Source: Novosphingobium taihuense (GTDB lineage Bacteria > Pseudomonadota > Alphaproteobacteria > Sphingomonadales > Sphingomonadaceae). Taken from it: a stretch of DNA of 64,000 nt. Of the stretch, positions 25,855-35,519 are shown in pieces; positions within the stretch are counted from its first letter, which is position 1; each line of letters opens with the position of its first letter. The notes under the pieces were generated by a model that was given only the letters and a program-made list of their open reading frames with translations, did not search any database and had not been told where the DNA came from. The DNA is taken from assembly GCF_007830315.1 (NCBI RefSeq), contig NZ_VLKJ01000010.1, forward strand, positions 1 through 64,000. Reading direction: 5' to 3'. The position numbers and the translations under genes are program-made.

Positions 25855-28101
25855 TCAGTTCTGCGCGCTGCTCGGCGGCAGTTCCGACTGTTCGAGCGGA
25901 CCGGGCGTTGCGCGTGGACGGATCAGCGTATCGCCGGGCGCGACGACTGCGACCTGCGCGGAGGGCGCTGCGGGTAAAGTCGCCCCCATATAGTCGACGA
26001 TCAGTTCGTCGATGCTCGGCTCCTGCTTGGCATTGAAGTTGATCTGCGCATTGCGCACCACGCCATAGCGCCTCGCTGCCAGTGCCGCCCGATCAGCCGC
26101 ATTGCGCAGGATCGTCGGCCGGATGAACACCATCAGGTTGGTCTTGACCCGGCTGCGAGCGCGCGACTTGAACACTTCGCCCAGCAGCGGGATGTCGCCG
26201 AGGAAAGGCACCTTCTGCAACGTGCGCTGCTCGTTGTCGTCGAGCAGACCGCCGAGCGCCACGATCTCGCGGTCGCCCACGGTTACCGTCGTCTTGATCT
26301 CGCGCTTGTTGACGATCAGTTCGTTCGAAGTGCGCGAGACCGTGCCCGCGATGGAGCTGACTTCCTGCCGGAGGTCGAGCCGCACCATGTTGCCCGCGTT
26401 GATCTGGGGCGTCACGTCTAGCTCGATGCCGACGTTCTGGCGCTGGATCGTGCGGAAGCGATCGTTGAAATTGCCCTGCGACAGCGCTTCGCCGGTCGAG
26501 ACCGGGATTTCCTGCCCGAACAGGATGGAGGCTGGCACGTTGTTGTTGGTGGTGATGTGCGGGGTCGACAGGATGTTCGAATTCTTGTCGGTCTGCACCG
26601 CATTGATCAGCGCGCCGAGGTAGGTGTCCTTGGACAGTTCGGTGAGAAAGCCGGTGAACGATCCGCTGGCGCTTAGCACCTTGTTGGCGGCATTCTCGCG
26701 CAGCAGGTCTCCGGCGGTGCTGTTCGTGGTGGTGGTCACGGTGCTGCCGTTCACCACGGTCGTCGTCTGGTTCAGATTGTCGGCCAGCAACCCGCCCGCG
26801 ATGTCGATGATGTTGGGCGAAGAGTTGGAGAAATTGGTGACGGCAAAGGGCTTGTCCTTGCCGCCAAACAGCAGCTGGACGCCCAGTTCCTTTGCCACGT
26901 TGTTCGAGATTTCGACGATGATCGCCTCGACCAGCACCTGCTCCTGCGGCACGTCGAGTTGGCGGATCACTTCGCTGATCCGGCGCTGATCATCGGCGGG
27001 CGCGGCGATGATGATCGCATTTGCTCCCGGATAGCGCGTGATCGTCGCCGTCCCGCGTCCGTTGGCAAGCTTGATCGGCCCGGTGCCGAGCCCGCCAGAT
27101 GTTGCGCCAATCGGGCTCGTCTGAGCACCGCCGGTCGTCGCGGCCTGCCCGGTTGAGCCTTGCGCGCCCGCGGTCGAGGTCTGGCTGCTGCCGACGCCGC
27201 CCAGCGAAACCGGCGCGGCGCTGGCCGAAGCCACTTCGCCCCCGCCCTGCCCGCCGAGCAGGCGTTCCAGCACCGGCACCAGCGCCGCCGAGTCCGCATA
27301 ATCGAGCCAGACGACCTTTATCTCGCCGCCGAGAGCCGCCTTCGCATCGAGTTGGCGCGCCATCGCCGCCATCTTGGCAAGCGTTGCCGGTTCGCCCCGC
27401 ATCAGCACGGCATTGGCGCTGTCCACCGCCACGACTGTTGCCAGTGAGCGCGCTCCTTCGCCGCCCGGTGGCACCAACTGGCTCAGCGCGGTCGCGATTT
27501 CGCGCGCGCCAGCATGTTCGAGGATCACCGTCTGCGTCGCGGCATTGTCACGATCGATGTCCGCCAGCAGCGCGCGGATGCGGCGCATGTTATCGGCATA
27601 GTCGACAACGACGAGCGAATTGCCCGCCTTGTTGGCGGTGATCGCGCCTTCCTTGCTGATCAGCGGGCGCAGCGTTTCAACGGCCTGCGCCGCATCGATC
27701 GCGCGCAGGCGGATCACTTCGGTGACCATCTGGCTCTGCGCCGCGCCCCGGCTGCCGATGCGCGAAGGATTGGATGCAGCGCCGTCCGACGGCTGGATGC
27801 GGAATGCGCCGTTGCCGGTCGGCACCGCCACAAGTCCGTTGGCACGCAGGGTTGAAAGGAAGACCTCGAAGTATTCCGACCGGCTAAGCGCCCGATCGGA
27901 CACGACGCTGATCTTGGCCTGCACGCGGCTGTCGACAATGAACGTCCGCCCGGTCACTTCCGCTGCATCGGCCACGAAGGCGCGAATATCCGCCTCGCGC
28001 ACGTTGAGCGTGTACTGCGCCATGGCAGCCTGCGGCACGGCAAGGGCGAGCGCGGCGGCTCCGAGGAGCATCTGCGGGAAAAGGAGCTTGCGCAAGGTCA
28101 T
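25855..28101 (-). CDS. gspD: type II secretion secretin GspD
   Basis: A 748-residue outer-membrane secretin. It has a signal peptide (ending AAMAQ), N0-N3 domains (LNVREADIRAFVADAAEVTG at residues 32-51 opens N0), a Gly/Ala/Ser/Thr-rich insertion about residues 270-340 within N3, and a secretin domain with LLDDNEQRTLQKVPFLGDIPLLG and the membrane-proximal VFIRPTILR. The C-terminal S-domain-like tail suggests that a pilotin may be used. Its ATG overlaps the gspC stop. Confidence 0.95.
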   Translation of the reverse strand: MTLRKLLFPQMLLGAAALALAVPQAAMAQYTLNVREADIRAFVADAAEVTGRTFIVDSRVQAKISVVSDRALSRSEYFEVFLSTLRANGLVAVPTGNGAFRIQPSDGAASNPSRIGSRGAAQSQMVTEVIRLRAIDAAQAVETLRPLISKEGAITANKAGNSLVVVDYADNMRRIRALLADIDRDNAATQTVILEHAGAREIATALSQLVPPGGEGARSLATVVAVDSANAVLMRGEPATLAKMAAMARQLDAKAALGGEIKVVWLDYADSAALVPVLERLLGGQGGGEVASASAAPVSLGGVGSSQTSTAGAQGSTGQAATTGGAQTSPIGATSGGLGTGPIKLANGRGTATITRYPGANAIIIAAPADDQRRISEVIRQLDVPQEQVLVEAIIVEISNNVAKELGVQLLFGGKDKPFAVTNFSNSSPNIIDIAGGLLADNLNQTTTVVNGSTVTTTTNSTAGDLLRENAANKVLSASGSFTGFLTELSKDTYLGALINAVQTDKNSNILSTPHITTNNNVPASILFGQEIPVSTGEALSQGNFNDRFRTIQRQNVGIELDVTPQINAGNMVRLDLRQEVSSIAGTVSRTSNELIVNKREIKTTVTVGDREIVALGGLLDDNEQRTLQKVPFLGDIPLLGEVFKSRARSRVKTNLMVFIRPTILRNAADRAALAARRYGVVRNAQINFNAKQEPSIDELIVDYMGATLPAAPSAQVAVVAPGDTLIRPRATPGPLEQSELPPSSAQN

Positions 28102-28934
28102 GGTGCCAATGTGATAGCAAGAGGAAGCTGGCGGTCACCGCGACTGACGGTGACCGCAATCGAAGTTCCGGCGCGGATCGCACCGGAGAGCATGGCCGCA
28201 TCGCCGGGACCGGTCACCGGCTTGCCGTTGACCTCGGTGATCACGTCACCGGGCTGGAACCCTGCAGCACGGAAGGCAGAGCCATCGCCCGAGGACAGGA
28301 CCTCGACGCCTACGACCTTCCCGCCTTCGGCACGCGGACCGAAGTTCACACCGCTCCGCAGCGCATTCACGCTGACGCCTCCGCCTGGCGCGCTTGGGGG
28401 CGGTGCCGCAACCGGATTGGCTGCCACCACGCCCTGTGCTGTCGGCGCGGGGCCGGACTGGTCGATATAGAGCAGCTCCTTGGCCCCGTTGCGCGAAAGC
28501 TCGACATGGTCGAACGCAACGGCGGCCAGCGTTACGCCTGGCTGGACTTCTGCACCAACGCGATAGACCTGCTGCAGTCCGTCACCACCGGCGATGATCG
28601 CGGTGCCGCTGCCTGCCGCCGTGGCACGTGTGGCAAACAGCGTGAGCGCGAGCGAGGTCACCGCGCCCGATTGTTCAGCGGCGGCAGGGCCGGGCACGGT
28701 GCGATTGAACGGATCGACGCTGGCAAACAGTGCGGCGCGGGCCGTGGGCGACAGGGTGCGCACGCCCTGCGCAGTCCATGAGCCAAGCGGCGAGACGGGG
28801 GTGACTATGGCCCAGAACAGGGCGGCACCAAGCAGCGCTATGATCACCGCCAGCGCCCACCATGCGATCTGATACAACGAAGGCAGCCCGGGACGAGCGC
28901 CCGCGATTGCCAGCTTCGTTGCTCCGAGTCTCAC
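28098..28934 (-). CDS. gspC: type II secretion protein GspC
   Basis: A 278-residue inner-membrane protein with one N-terminal helix (IAWWALAVIIALLGAALFWAI), a homology region that binds the secretin N0 domain, and a C-terminal PDZ domain (RAAGFQPGDVITEVNGKPVTGP). It begins with GTG and is the first gene of the gsp operon. The roughly 200 bp upstream separate it from a divergent Nudix gene and should hold the operon promoter; I see no clear box there. Confidence 0.88.
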   Translation of the reverse strand: MRLGATKLAIAGARPGLPSLYQIAWWALAVIIALLGAALFWAIVTPVSPLGSWTAQGVRTLSPTARAALFASVDPFNRTVPGPAAAEQSGAVTSLALTLFATRATAAGSGTAIIAGGDGLQQVYRVGAEVQPGVTLAAVAFDHVELSRNGAKELLYIDQSGPAPTAQGVVAANPVAAPPPSAPGGGVSVNALRSGVNFGPRAEGGKVVGVEVLSSGDGSAFRAAGFQPGDVITEVNGKPVTGPGDAAMLSGAIRAGTSIAVTVSRGDRQLPLAITLAP

Positions 28935-29131
28935 GCGCTCAATTCCCCTTCCGAGCCGCAGGCATAACCTTACGGAAGCGATTCACAAACGCCTCCCGTC
29001 ACTTGATCCACCAAAAGGCCAAGCAGCCGATTGCTACGGTGGTATGACAATCGCTTGGCAATCTCGACGGTTACGAGAACGCGGGTATCTGGCGGGGTGA
29101 CAGGCGCACTTGTCTGGGCCAAGGATCATGC

Positions 29132-29617
29132 GTGCTCCGACTGCTTCCCGGTCCTTTCCACCGCAGCCTGCTGCGCAGCGCCCACGCCCTCCGGCTTTGG
29201 TGGTGGCGGCGGACCGCACGATTCGTGCGAGGCTGCAATGTAATCGTTGCAAACCCGGCAGGCCACGTGCTTCTGGTTCGCCACAGCTATCACGCCAGGA
29301 ACAAGTGGATGTTGCCCGGTGGCGGATTGGGTCGTCATGAGAGCCCGCTCGACACGGCCACCCGCGAACTGTTCGAGGAAACGGGGTGCAGGCTGGAGCG
29401 GGCCGAACACCTCGGCACGATCCTGCTGGATCGCTCGGGCTGGACCAATGCCATCGAGCTCGTCACAGGCACGACACGCGACACGCCGGTCGCCGATGGG
29501 CGCGAGATCGAGGAGGCGCGGTTCTTTCCTCCCGACACTCTGCCGGAATCGGCCACGCAGGCCGTCCGCGCCATGATCGCGCGCTGGCTGGACGCTCAGA
29601 ATGGCAATTCGGCCTGA
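29132..29617 (+). CDS. Nudix hydrolase
   Basis: A 161-residue pyrophosphohydrolase with a complete Nudix box, G-x5-E-x7-REL-x-EE-x-GC, reading GLGRHE then RELFEETGC near residues 70-91. It should cleave a nucleoside diphosphate linked to another moiety; the substrate cannot be told. GTG start with AAGGA 6 bp upstream. An ATG four bases earlier is in another frame. Its 3' end overlaps the convergent dinB gene by about 22 bp. Confidence 0.88.
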   Translation: MLRLLPGPFHRSLLRSAHALRLWWWRRTARFVRGCNVIVANPAGHVLLVRHSYHARNKWMLPGGGLGRHESPLDTATRELFEETGCRLERAEHLGTILLDRSGWTNAIELVTGTTRDTPVADGREIEEARFFPPDTLPESATQAVRAMIARWLDAQNGNSA

Positions 29618-30732
29618 AGCACCGGCGGCACAGCACCCTCCTCGGGCTCTTCCGGCTCTTCCCCCTCTAGTGCGGAAAGCGTCAGGCCCATCAGCCGGAT
29701 CGGCTTGGGCAGCGGCAACTGGGCATCGAGCAATTCACGGGCGAGGGCCTCGAACTCCTGCCTGTCGGCGATCGCGCGGGGCAAGGATCTGGCCCGTGTG
29801 CAGGGCGTGAAGTCATTGAACTTCATCTTTAGCGTGACCGTCCGCCCGCTCGCGCCGCTGCGCTCGATCCGCTCCCACACGATCTCGATGATCCGCTCAA
29901 GCGTCTCGCGCAGCGCGGAGCCCGAGGATATGTCGCGTTCGAAAGTCCGCTCGCCGCCCACCGACTTGCGCGGGCGGTCTGCCTTGACCTGTCGCAGGTC
30001 GATGCCCCGCGCCGCACGATAAAGGTAGTCAGCCGAACTGCCGAAGTGTTCGCGCAGAAAAGCGAGTTCCTTGGCGCGCAGGTCCGCTCCGGTTTCGATG
30101 CCCAGCCTGGCCATCTTTTCCGCGCCACGCGGGCCGATGCCATGGAAGCGCCGCACCGGAAGCGAGGCAACGAACTGCGCGCCCTCGCCCGGGCGGATCA
30201 CGCACAGGCCATCGGGCTTGTTCTGATCGCTTGCGATCTTGGCGAGGAACTTGTTGTAGGAGACTCCGGCGCTTGCCGTCAGCCCGGTCTCGGCGCGGAT
30301 GCGCTGGCGGATGAGCTCGGCGATGCGCGTTGCCGACCCGATGCCGCGCACGTCGTCTGTCACATCGAGGTAGGCCTCGTCGAGCGAGAGCGGCTCGACG
30401 TGCGGGGTGAAGTGCAGGAACACGGCGCGGATCTGCTGCGACACGGCCTTGTAAACATCGAAGCGCGGCCTGCGGAAGATCAGGTCCGGGCACAGTTGCG
30501 CCGCCCGCGCCGACGGCATGGCCGAACGGACACCGAACTTGCGCGCCTCATAGCTCGCCGCTGCGACCACGCCGCGCCCGGAAGACCCGCCCACCGCGAC
30601 CGGCTTCCCGCGTATCGCGGGATCGTCGCGCTGCTCGACGCTGGCAAAGAAGGCATCCATGTCGACATGGATGATCTTGCGCAGGGCGAAAGCCTGTCTG
30701 TCTGGTTCGTCATGATCCCGCGCCGCGTCCAT
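29596..30732 (-). CDS. dinB: DNA polymerase IV
   Basis: A 378-residue Y-family translesion polymerase. The catalytic acidic residues are in HVDMDAFFASVEQRDDP and SLDEAYLDVTDD; the steric residues YEARKFGVRSAMP and the little-finger domain follow. It ends in QAELPF, a beta-clamp binding motif. The ATG at 30732 is chosen; an in-frame upstream codon would add 37 residues that overlap the promoter region of the divergent MFS gene. Pol IV rescues stalled replication with reduced fidelity and is usually SOS-inducible, although I see no clear LexA box here. Confidence 0.95.
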   Translation of the reverse strand: MDAARDHDEPDRQAFALRKIIHVDMDAFFASVEQRDDPAIRGKPVAVGGSSGRGVVAAASYEARKFGVRSAMPSARAAQLCPDLIFRRPRFDVYKAVSQQIRAVFLHFTPHVEPLSLDEAYLDVTDDVRGIGSATRIAELIRQRIRAETGLTASAGVSYNKFLAKIASDQNKPDGLCVIRPGEGAQFVASLPVRRFHGIGPRGAEKMARLGIETGADLRAKELAFLREHFGSSADYLYRAARGIDLRQVKADRPRKSVGGERTFERDISSGSALRETLERIIEIVWERIERSGASGRTVTLKMKFNDFTPCTRARSLPRAIADRQEFEALARELLDAQLPLPKPIRLMGLTLSALEGEEPEEPEEGAVPPVLQAELPF

Positions 30733-30807
30733 GGCGACAAGGCTACTCCGTTTCGCACCGCAACATAAAGGGTGGGATTTCAGGTCGATCTCGTTCAAAG
30801 ACCATTC

Positions 30808-32076
30808 ATGCCCTCCAACGAATCTGTTAGCCCACCAAAGCATCGCACAATGGGTGAGCGCGAGACCATCGCGATGATGGCGCTTGTCATGGCGCTGCAG
30901 GCGCTCGCAGTCGACGCCATGCTCCCAGCGCTTGGCGACATCGCGCGCGATCTCGATGTGGCAGATCCCAACCGCCGCCAGTTGGTGGTGGGCTCGTTCC
31001 TGCTGGCCTCGGGCTTTGCATCGCTCGTTCCGGGATCGCTGGCCGATCGTTATGGGCGGCGGCCGGTGCTGCTGGCCTGCGTCGCCATCTACGTGGTGTT
31101 TTCGCTCGCCTGCGCGTTGGTCACCTCGTTCGACGCGCTTCTAACGATGCGCGTGGCGCAGGCGATGGGCTGTGGCGGACTTGCCGTTCTGCCCGGCGCC
31201 ATCATTCGCGACCGATTTTCGGGCGACCAGATGGCCAAGCAGATGTCGGTCATATCGGTCGTGTTCCTTGTCGTGCCGATGCTCGCGCCTAGCATCGGGC
31301 AGGTCGTGCTGCTCTTTGCCGGATGGCGGTGGATCTTCGTTTTCCTTGCGGTGATGGCGCTCGGGATGGGTGTCTGGGTGTTCATACGCCTGCCCGAGAC
31401 GATGCGTCCCGAATACCGCCAACCGATCCGGCCGATGTCCATTGCCATCAACATGGCCGCTGCTGCCACGAACCGCTCGGCCATCGGCTACGTGCTCGGT
31501 GGTGCGCTGACCTTCGGCGCGATGATCGGCTACGTGAACTCATCGCAGCAACTGGTCGGCGAGCATTTCGGCGCGGGCACGATGTTCCCGGTCCTATTCG
31601 GTTTCTCTGCGCTTATGATGGCAGCGGCAAACTTCTCGAACTCGCGCATCGTAGAGCGCTTCGGGGCGCGCCGCGTTTCGCATGCGGCGGTCATCCTGTT
31701 CATCTTCGTCAGCGGATTGCAGACCTGGTTTTCCAGCGATCCGGACGAGACCCTGTGGCAATTCATGCCGCTGATGATTACCAACATGATCCTGATCGGC
31801 TTTATCGGAGCGAACTTCGGCTCGATCGCCCTGCAACCGTTCGAGCGCACGGCCGGCACCGCCAATTCGATGCATGCATTCCTGCGCTTGGTGATCGGCT
31901 CGGTGATCGGAATCGTCGTCGGGCAGGCCTATGACGGCACCGCCCATCCCCTGGCTCTGGCCTTGCTCATGAGCGGAATTCTCAGCCTGCTGCTCGTGCT
32001 GTTCAGCGAAAAGGGCAAACTCTTCCGCCGCCTGCATCCTCCGGGGACCCCGCGCCCCATCGTGCTGGAGCACTGA
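30808..32076 (+). CDS. MFS transporter, Bcr/CflA family
   Basis: A 422-residue, twelve-helix major facilitator of the Bcr/CflA drug:H+ antiporter type. Typical segments are the helix 1 AVDAMLPALGDIARDLDV, motif A LADRYGRRPVLL after helix 2, and VAQAMGCGGLAVLPGAIIRD with the antiporter motif C region in helix 5. Substrate unknown. The start is uncertain; ATG 30808 gives the best-fitting N-terminus, while GTG 30772 would add 12 residues. Divergent from dinB. Confidence 0.86.
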   Translation: MPSNESVSPPKHRTMGERETIAMMALVMALQALAVDAMLPALGDIARDLDVADPNRRQLVVGSFLLASGFASLVPGSLADRYGRRPVLLACVAIYVVFSLACALVTSFDALLTMRVAQAMGCGGLAVLPGAIIRDRFSGDQMAKQMSVISVVFLVVPMLAPSIGQVVLLFAGWRWIFVFLAVMALGMGVWVFIRLPETMRPEYRQPIRPMSIAINMAAAATNRSAIGYVLGGALTFGAMIGYVNSSQQLVGEHFGAGTMFPVLFGFSALMMAAANFSNSRIVERFGARRVSHAAVILFIFVSGLQTWFSSDPDETLWQFMPLMITNMILIGFIGANFGSIALQPFERTAGTANSMHAFLRLVIGSVIGIVVGQAYDGTAHPLALALLMSGILSLLLVLFSEKGKLFRRLHPPGTPRPIVLEH

Positions 32077-32091
32077 AACGGTCGGCAAATG

Positions 32092-34104
32092 TCAGGCCCG
32101 CAGGCTGACCACGTTGTCCGAAGGTGCCTTGCCGATCAGCGCCAGTGCTTCGGACGCTGTCTGCGGCCGGCCGAGGTGATAGCCTTGCATAAGCCGGATG
32201 CCGAGCCCGCGCGCAGTCGCCGCCTGCGATTCGTCCTCTACGCCTTCAATGGTGCAGTCGATGCCCAGTTGCCACGCCAGCGAGATGATCGTGCCTACTA
32301 GCGTCCGTGCCCCCGGATCGGTCGCTAGAGCGCGAGACAGTTCCTGGTCGATCTTGATCATGTCGAGCGGTAGACTGTGCACTTGGCTGAGGCTTGACCA
32401 GCCCGCCCCGAAATCATCTAGCGCTATGCGGAAGCCACGGGCACGGAACGCCTGAAGCCGTGCCTCGGCCCGTCGGGGATCTCCGAGCAGGGCCCGTTCG
32501 GTCACTTCGAGAATGATCGAATGCGGCGGCGCGCCAAAGTCCTGCACCAGCTGCGCCAAAGCGTCTGCCGTACCCCCACGCATCACGTCGCGCGAGCAGA
32601 GGTTGATCGAGAGCCAACGCCCATGCTCCCATGCCGGACACTCGCGCAAGGCGCGTTCCATGACCATGCGAGTCAGTTCGCCAGTCCGCCCGGTTGCTTC
32701 GGCAAGCGACATGAACTGTCCTGGCGGCAACCAGCGGTGCCCGTCCGGGCTCCACCGCGCAAAGGCCTCGAAGCCGACGACACCGCCACCCTCCGCGTCA
32801 ACGATCGGCTGATAGACCAACCTCAGCCTGTCAGCGAGATTGCTGTCGTTGAACAGGCGGGTGACGGCGGCACGATCCTGCAACTCCGCCTCGTCATCCG
32901 GGCTGAACACCACCACGGCACCGTCTGAGAGTTCCTTGGCCTTGTAGAGCGCAGCATCGGCCCGTTCGAGGCAATCACGAACGCTCTGGCCATCCAGTCG
33001 ATGTACCCCGATCGAGCCTGAAAGACGAAGCACTGCGCCGCCATGCAGTACCGGCGCGCGCAGGCGCTCCGACAGCGCCAAGGCCAGCTTGCGCACCGCG
33101 TCTTCCTCAAGCGAAGGATCGAGTACCGCCGCAAACTCGTCCCCGCCTAGGCGCCCGAAGCAGCGCACCCGCTCGAGTTCCTCGAGGCGGTTGGCCACGG
33201 CCGCAAGCACCGCATCGCCAGCGGCATGGCCATAGGTGTCGTTGATGTGCTTGAACCCGTCGAGATCGATCAGCGCCAGCCAGGCCGGCGGACGCGTCGG
33301 ATCTGTCTCGGCAAGCTCCTCCTCCAGCCGGGCCAGGATCGCGCGACGGTTGAGGCCGCCGGTAAGCGGATCGACCGTAGCCTGCAGCAGATTCTCTTGT
33401 GCCAGCCTTGCCGCTTCGCGCTCTCGCCGGGCAAGCTGCTGGCGGGAGAGTTCGAGGCGAACGAAATCGCGATGGTGGCCGTTGGTAATCAGCAGCAGCA
33501 GCGTCGTAACCACGACCTGCACTGCCATGACCGGCACGGCATTGGGATGACCGCCGAACAGGATCTGGCCCGAGGTCGGGATCGTCGTGGCAATCGCGAT
33601 ACGCAGCGCGGTCAGTGGCGAATGGCCGAGCCCGAGAATGCCCGAGAACAGCGTCACCGCCATGATGTAGTGAATGAACGACTGACCTGCCTCGTTGCCG
33701 TAGACATATAGCGCCATGCACCACAACGACATCAGGAATCCGGCGACCGAGCCCAGCCAGCTCATGGCTTTCAGATCGTGTCGCAACACATCCACACTGC
33801 GCTGACTCACCGCCGACGGGCGCCAGTAATGTGCGCGCCACAGCGAAAAGCTGCCCAGTGCGACCGGCCCCACAGCGACCAGCCAGCCCGGCGCCATCGT
33901 GCGAAAACGCGCCGCCACCAGCAGCAGGTCGAACACCACCACCAGATAGAGAAGCGGCAGGCGATGCGAGAGGCTGTGTGCATAGGCGAGCGTAAAGTTG
34001 TCGCCCTCGCGCTGTTGCCAGCGTCCGCTCGAGGCACGCGTCAGCCGGGACAGACGGCCAACCAGCCATCCCCGAGCAACCTGCATGCGAGACCCCGTGA
34101 ACAT
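32092..34104 (-). CDS. GGDEF-EAL membrane protein
   Basis: A 670-residue c-di-GMP turnover protein. The N-terminal half holds several membrane helices (about residues 50-210) forming a likely sensor, then a short coiled coil, a GGDEF domain with intact active site GRLGGDEF, and an EAL domain. The EAL motif reads EAF, but the catalytic set looks complete: INLCSRD asparagine, EVTERAL, ALDDFGAG, MIKID, IEGVE and the QGYHLG glutamine. Both cyclase and phosphodiesterase activity are thus possible; no RxxD inhibitory site is evident before GGDEF. It stands alone. Confidence 0.92.
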   Translation of the reverse strand: MFTGSRMQVARGWLVGRLSRLTRASSGRWQQREGDNFTLAYAHSLSHRLPLLYLVVVFDLLLVAARFRTMAPGWLVAVGPVALGSFSLWRAHYWRPSAVSQRSVDVLRHDLKAMSWLGSVAGFLMSLWCMALYVYGNEAGQSFIHYIMAVTLFSGILGLGHSPLTALRIAIATTIPTSGQILFGGHPNAVPVMAVQVVVTTLLLLITNGHHRDFVRLELSRQQLARREREAARLAQENLLQATVDPLTGGLNRRAILARLEEELAETDPTRPPAWLALIDLDGFKHINDTYGHAAGDAVLAAVANRLEELERVRCFGRLGGDEFAAVLDPSLEEDAVRKLALALSERLRAPVLHGGAVLRLSGSIGVHRLDGQSVRDCLERADAALYKAKELSDGAVVVFSPDDEAELQDRAAVTRLFNDSNLADRLRLVYQPIVDAEGGGVVGFEAFARWSPDGHRWLPPGQFMSLAEATGRTGELTRMVMERALRECPAWEHGRWLSINLCSRDVMRGGTADALAQLVQDFGAPPHSIILEVTERALLGDPRRAEARLQAFRARGFRIALDDFGAGWSSLSQVHSLPLDMIKIDQELSRALATDPGARTLVGTIISLAWQLGIDCTIEGVEDESQAATARGLGIRLMQGYHLGRPQTASEALALIGKAPSDNVVSLRA

Positions 34105-34212
34105 CGGAACAGGGATAATACGTGCCAGTTAACAGCCGGTTAGGGGGGGTCACGCAACGGGACGAAGCGAAGAAGGCGACAGCCGAAACGACTCTCCCCG
34201 ATACCTTTCCCG

Positions 34213-35010
34213 TCAGTCGGAAAGCGCGGCGACCAGTGCCTTGACCTTCTTCTGGCGCCATTGCGGCAGCGGCGCGACGAGCCAATAGCCCCGCCGCGAC
34301 GTCTCAGGCTCACCCTGCACCACCACGCGGCCCATGCCGATGGCATTGTCGACCAGTTGATACGGCACGTGCGCGCGGCCAAGGCCGGCGCTTGCCGCGC
34401 TGATCGCCGTGCCGGCATCACCAACCGAGAACCCCACGTCACCGCCGCCCGGAGCGGGATCGCCCGGCCAGCCGATCCACGGGCAATCGGGCGCCGCATC
34501 AGGTGCCGCAACGGTGACCATCAGAGGCTTGCCCAAAGCAATGCCTTCCAGATCGCCCGGTCCTTCGGCCCAGCGCACCGCGAGATCGAGGTTGGCTTCG
34601 GTGAAGTCGATATCGGCATCGCCGCCCACCAGCGAGAAGCGCATTTGCGGATTGCCCGCACGAAACGCCGCCAGCCTCGGCGAAAGCCATGCGGCGAAGA
34701 AGTCGCGCGGGCAGGCAATGGTGTAGACGTGGCTCGATTGCCCGGCCTGCATCGCCTGCACGCCTTCCTCGAAACGCAGAAATCCCTCGCGGATCGCATC
34801 GAGTCCGGCGATCGCCTCGTCGGTCAGTTCCAGGCCCTTGGAGGTGCGGCGGAACAGCACCACGCCCAGCAGATCCTCTAGCGCGCGAATCTGCTGGCCA
34901 ACCGCAGCGGGCGTCACCGCCAGCTCGTCCGCCGCACGCGTGAACGAGAGGTGCCGGGCCGCTGCGTCAAGCACGCGCAGGCCATTGAGAGGAAGGTGCG
35001 TCCGCTTCAT
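34213..35010 (-). CDS. LysR family regulator, GcvA-like
   Basis: A 265-residue transcription regulator: N-terminal winged helix with LRVLDAAARHLSFTRAADEL and TPAAVGQQIRALEDLLGV, followed by a periplasmic-binding-protein-like effector domain. The LPLNGLRVLDAAARHLSF opening is that of the GcvA/AmpR branch. It is shorter than typical LysR proteins (about 300) by trimming in the second effector lobe. It begins 12 bp downstream of apaG on the same strand and may be co-transcribed with it. Target genes unknown. Confidence 0.9.
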   Translation of the reverse strand: MKRTHLPLNGLRVLDAAARHLSFTRAADELAVTPAAVGQQIRALEDLLGVVLFRRTSKGLELTDEAIAGLDAIREGFLRFEEGVQAMQAGQSSHVYTIACPRDFFAAWLSPRLAAFRAGNPQMRFSLVGGDADIDFTEANLDLAVRWAEGPGDLEGIALGKPLMVTVAAPDAAPDCPWIGWPGDPAPGGGDVGFSVGDAGTAISAASAGLGRAHVPYQLVDNAIGMGRVVVQGEPETSRRGYWLVAPLPQWRQKKVKALVAALSD

Positions 35011-35022
35011 TGCGAAACGGCT

Positions 35023-35421
35023 TTAGTTGGCAGGAGCGGGTGCCGCCAGCGGAAAGAACGGAATCGCGACATCGAACAGCGAACCGTCAGCCCGCTGCAT
35101 CGTATAGTGGCCCTCCATGCTGCCACTGTGCGTGCCCAACGGGCAACCCGAAACGTAATCGTGGCTCTGTTTCGGTTGCAGCACGGGCTGTTCGCCCACG
35201 ACGCCATCACCGTCGACGAAATTGACCATGCCCCGGCCATCTGTGATCCGCCAGTGGCGCGAAAGCAATTGCACCGGCTGGTCGCCGTCATTCTCGATAC
35301 GGATGTGATAGACCCAGAACCATTTGCCCGCCTCCACCCGGGACTGTTCGGGCAGAAAGTTGACGGCGACTCGCACCGTGACCCCATCGGTCATCGCGGC
35401 ATGCTGGAAAAGCTGCTTCAT
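35023..35421 (-). CDS. apaG: ApaG family protein
   Basis: A 132-residue fibronectin-III-like protein of the ApaG family, named for Co2+/Mg2+ efflux effects. Signatures are YHIRIENDGDQPVQLLSRHW, GRGMVNFVDGDGVVGEQPVL and SGCPLGTHSGSMEGHYTM. Its biochemical role is not settled. I take the ATG at 35421, with GAGGG just upstream, over an upstream codon 36 bp earlier. It is divergent from recO across about 100 bp. Confidence 0.93.
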   Translation of the reverse strand: MKQLFQHAAMTDGVTVRVAVNFLPEQSRVEAGKWFWVYHIRIENDGDQPVQLLSRHWRITDGRGMVNFVDGDGVVGEQPVLQPKQSHDYVSGCPLGTHSGSMEGHYTMQRADGSLFDVAIPFFPLAAPAPAN

Positions 35422-35519
35422 GTCCCTCAAACTACCGCAGATCGACAGATGTTCCAATGAGCTTATGCATCTTTCCCGTGCTTGCCCTGCGGAATTTTCG
35501 GGCGCAGAGCCTCAAGGCC

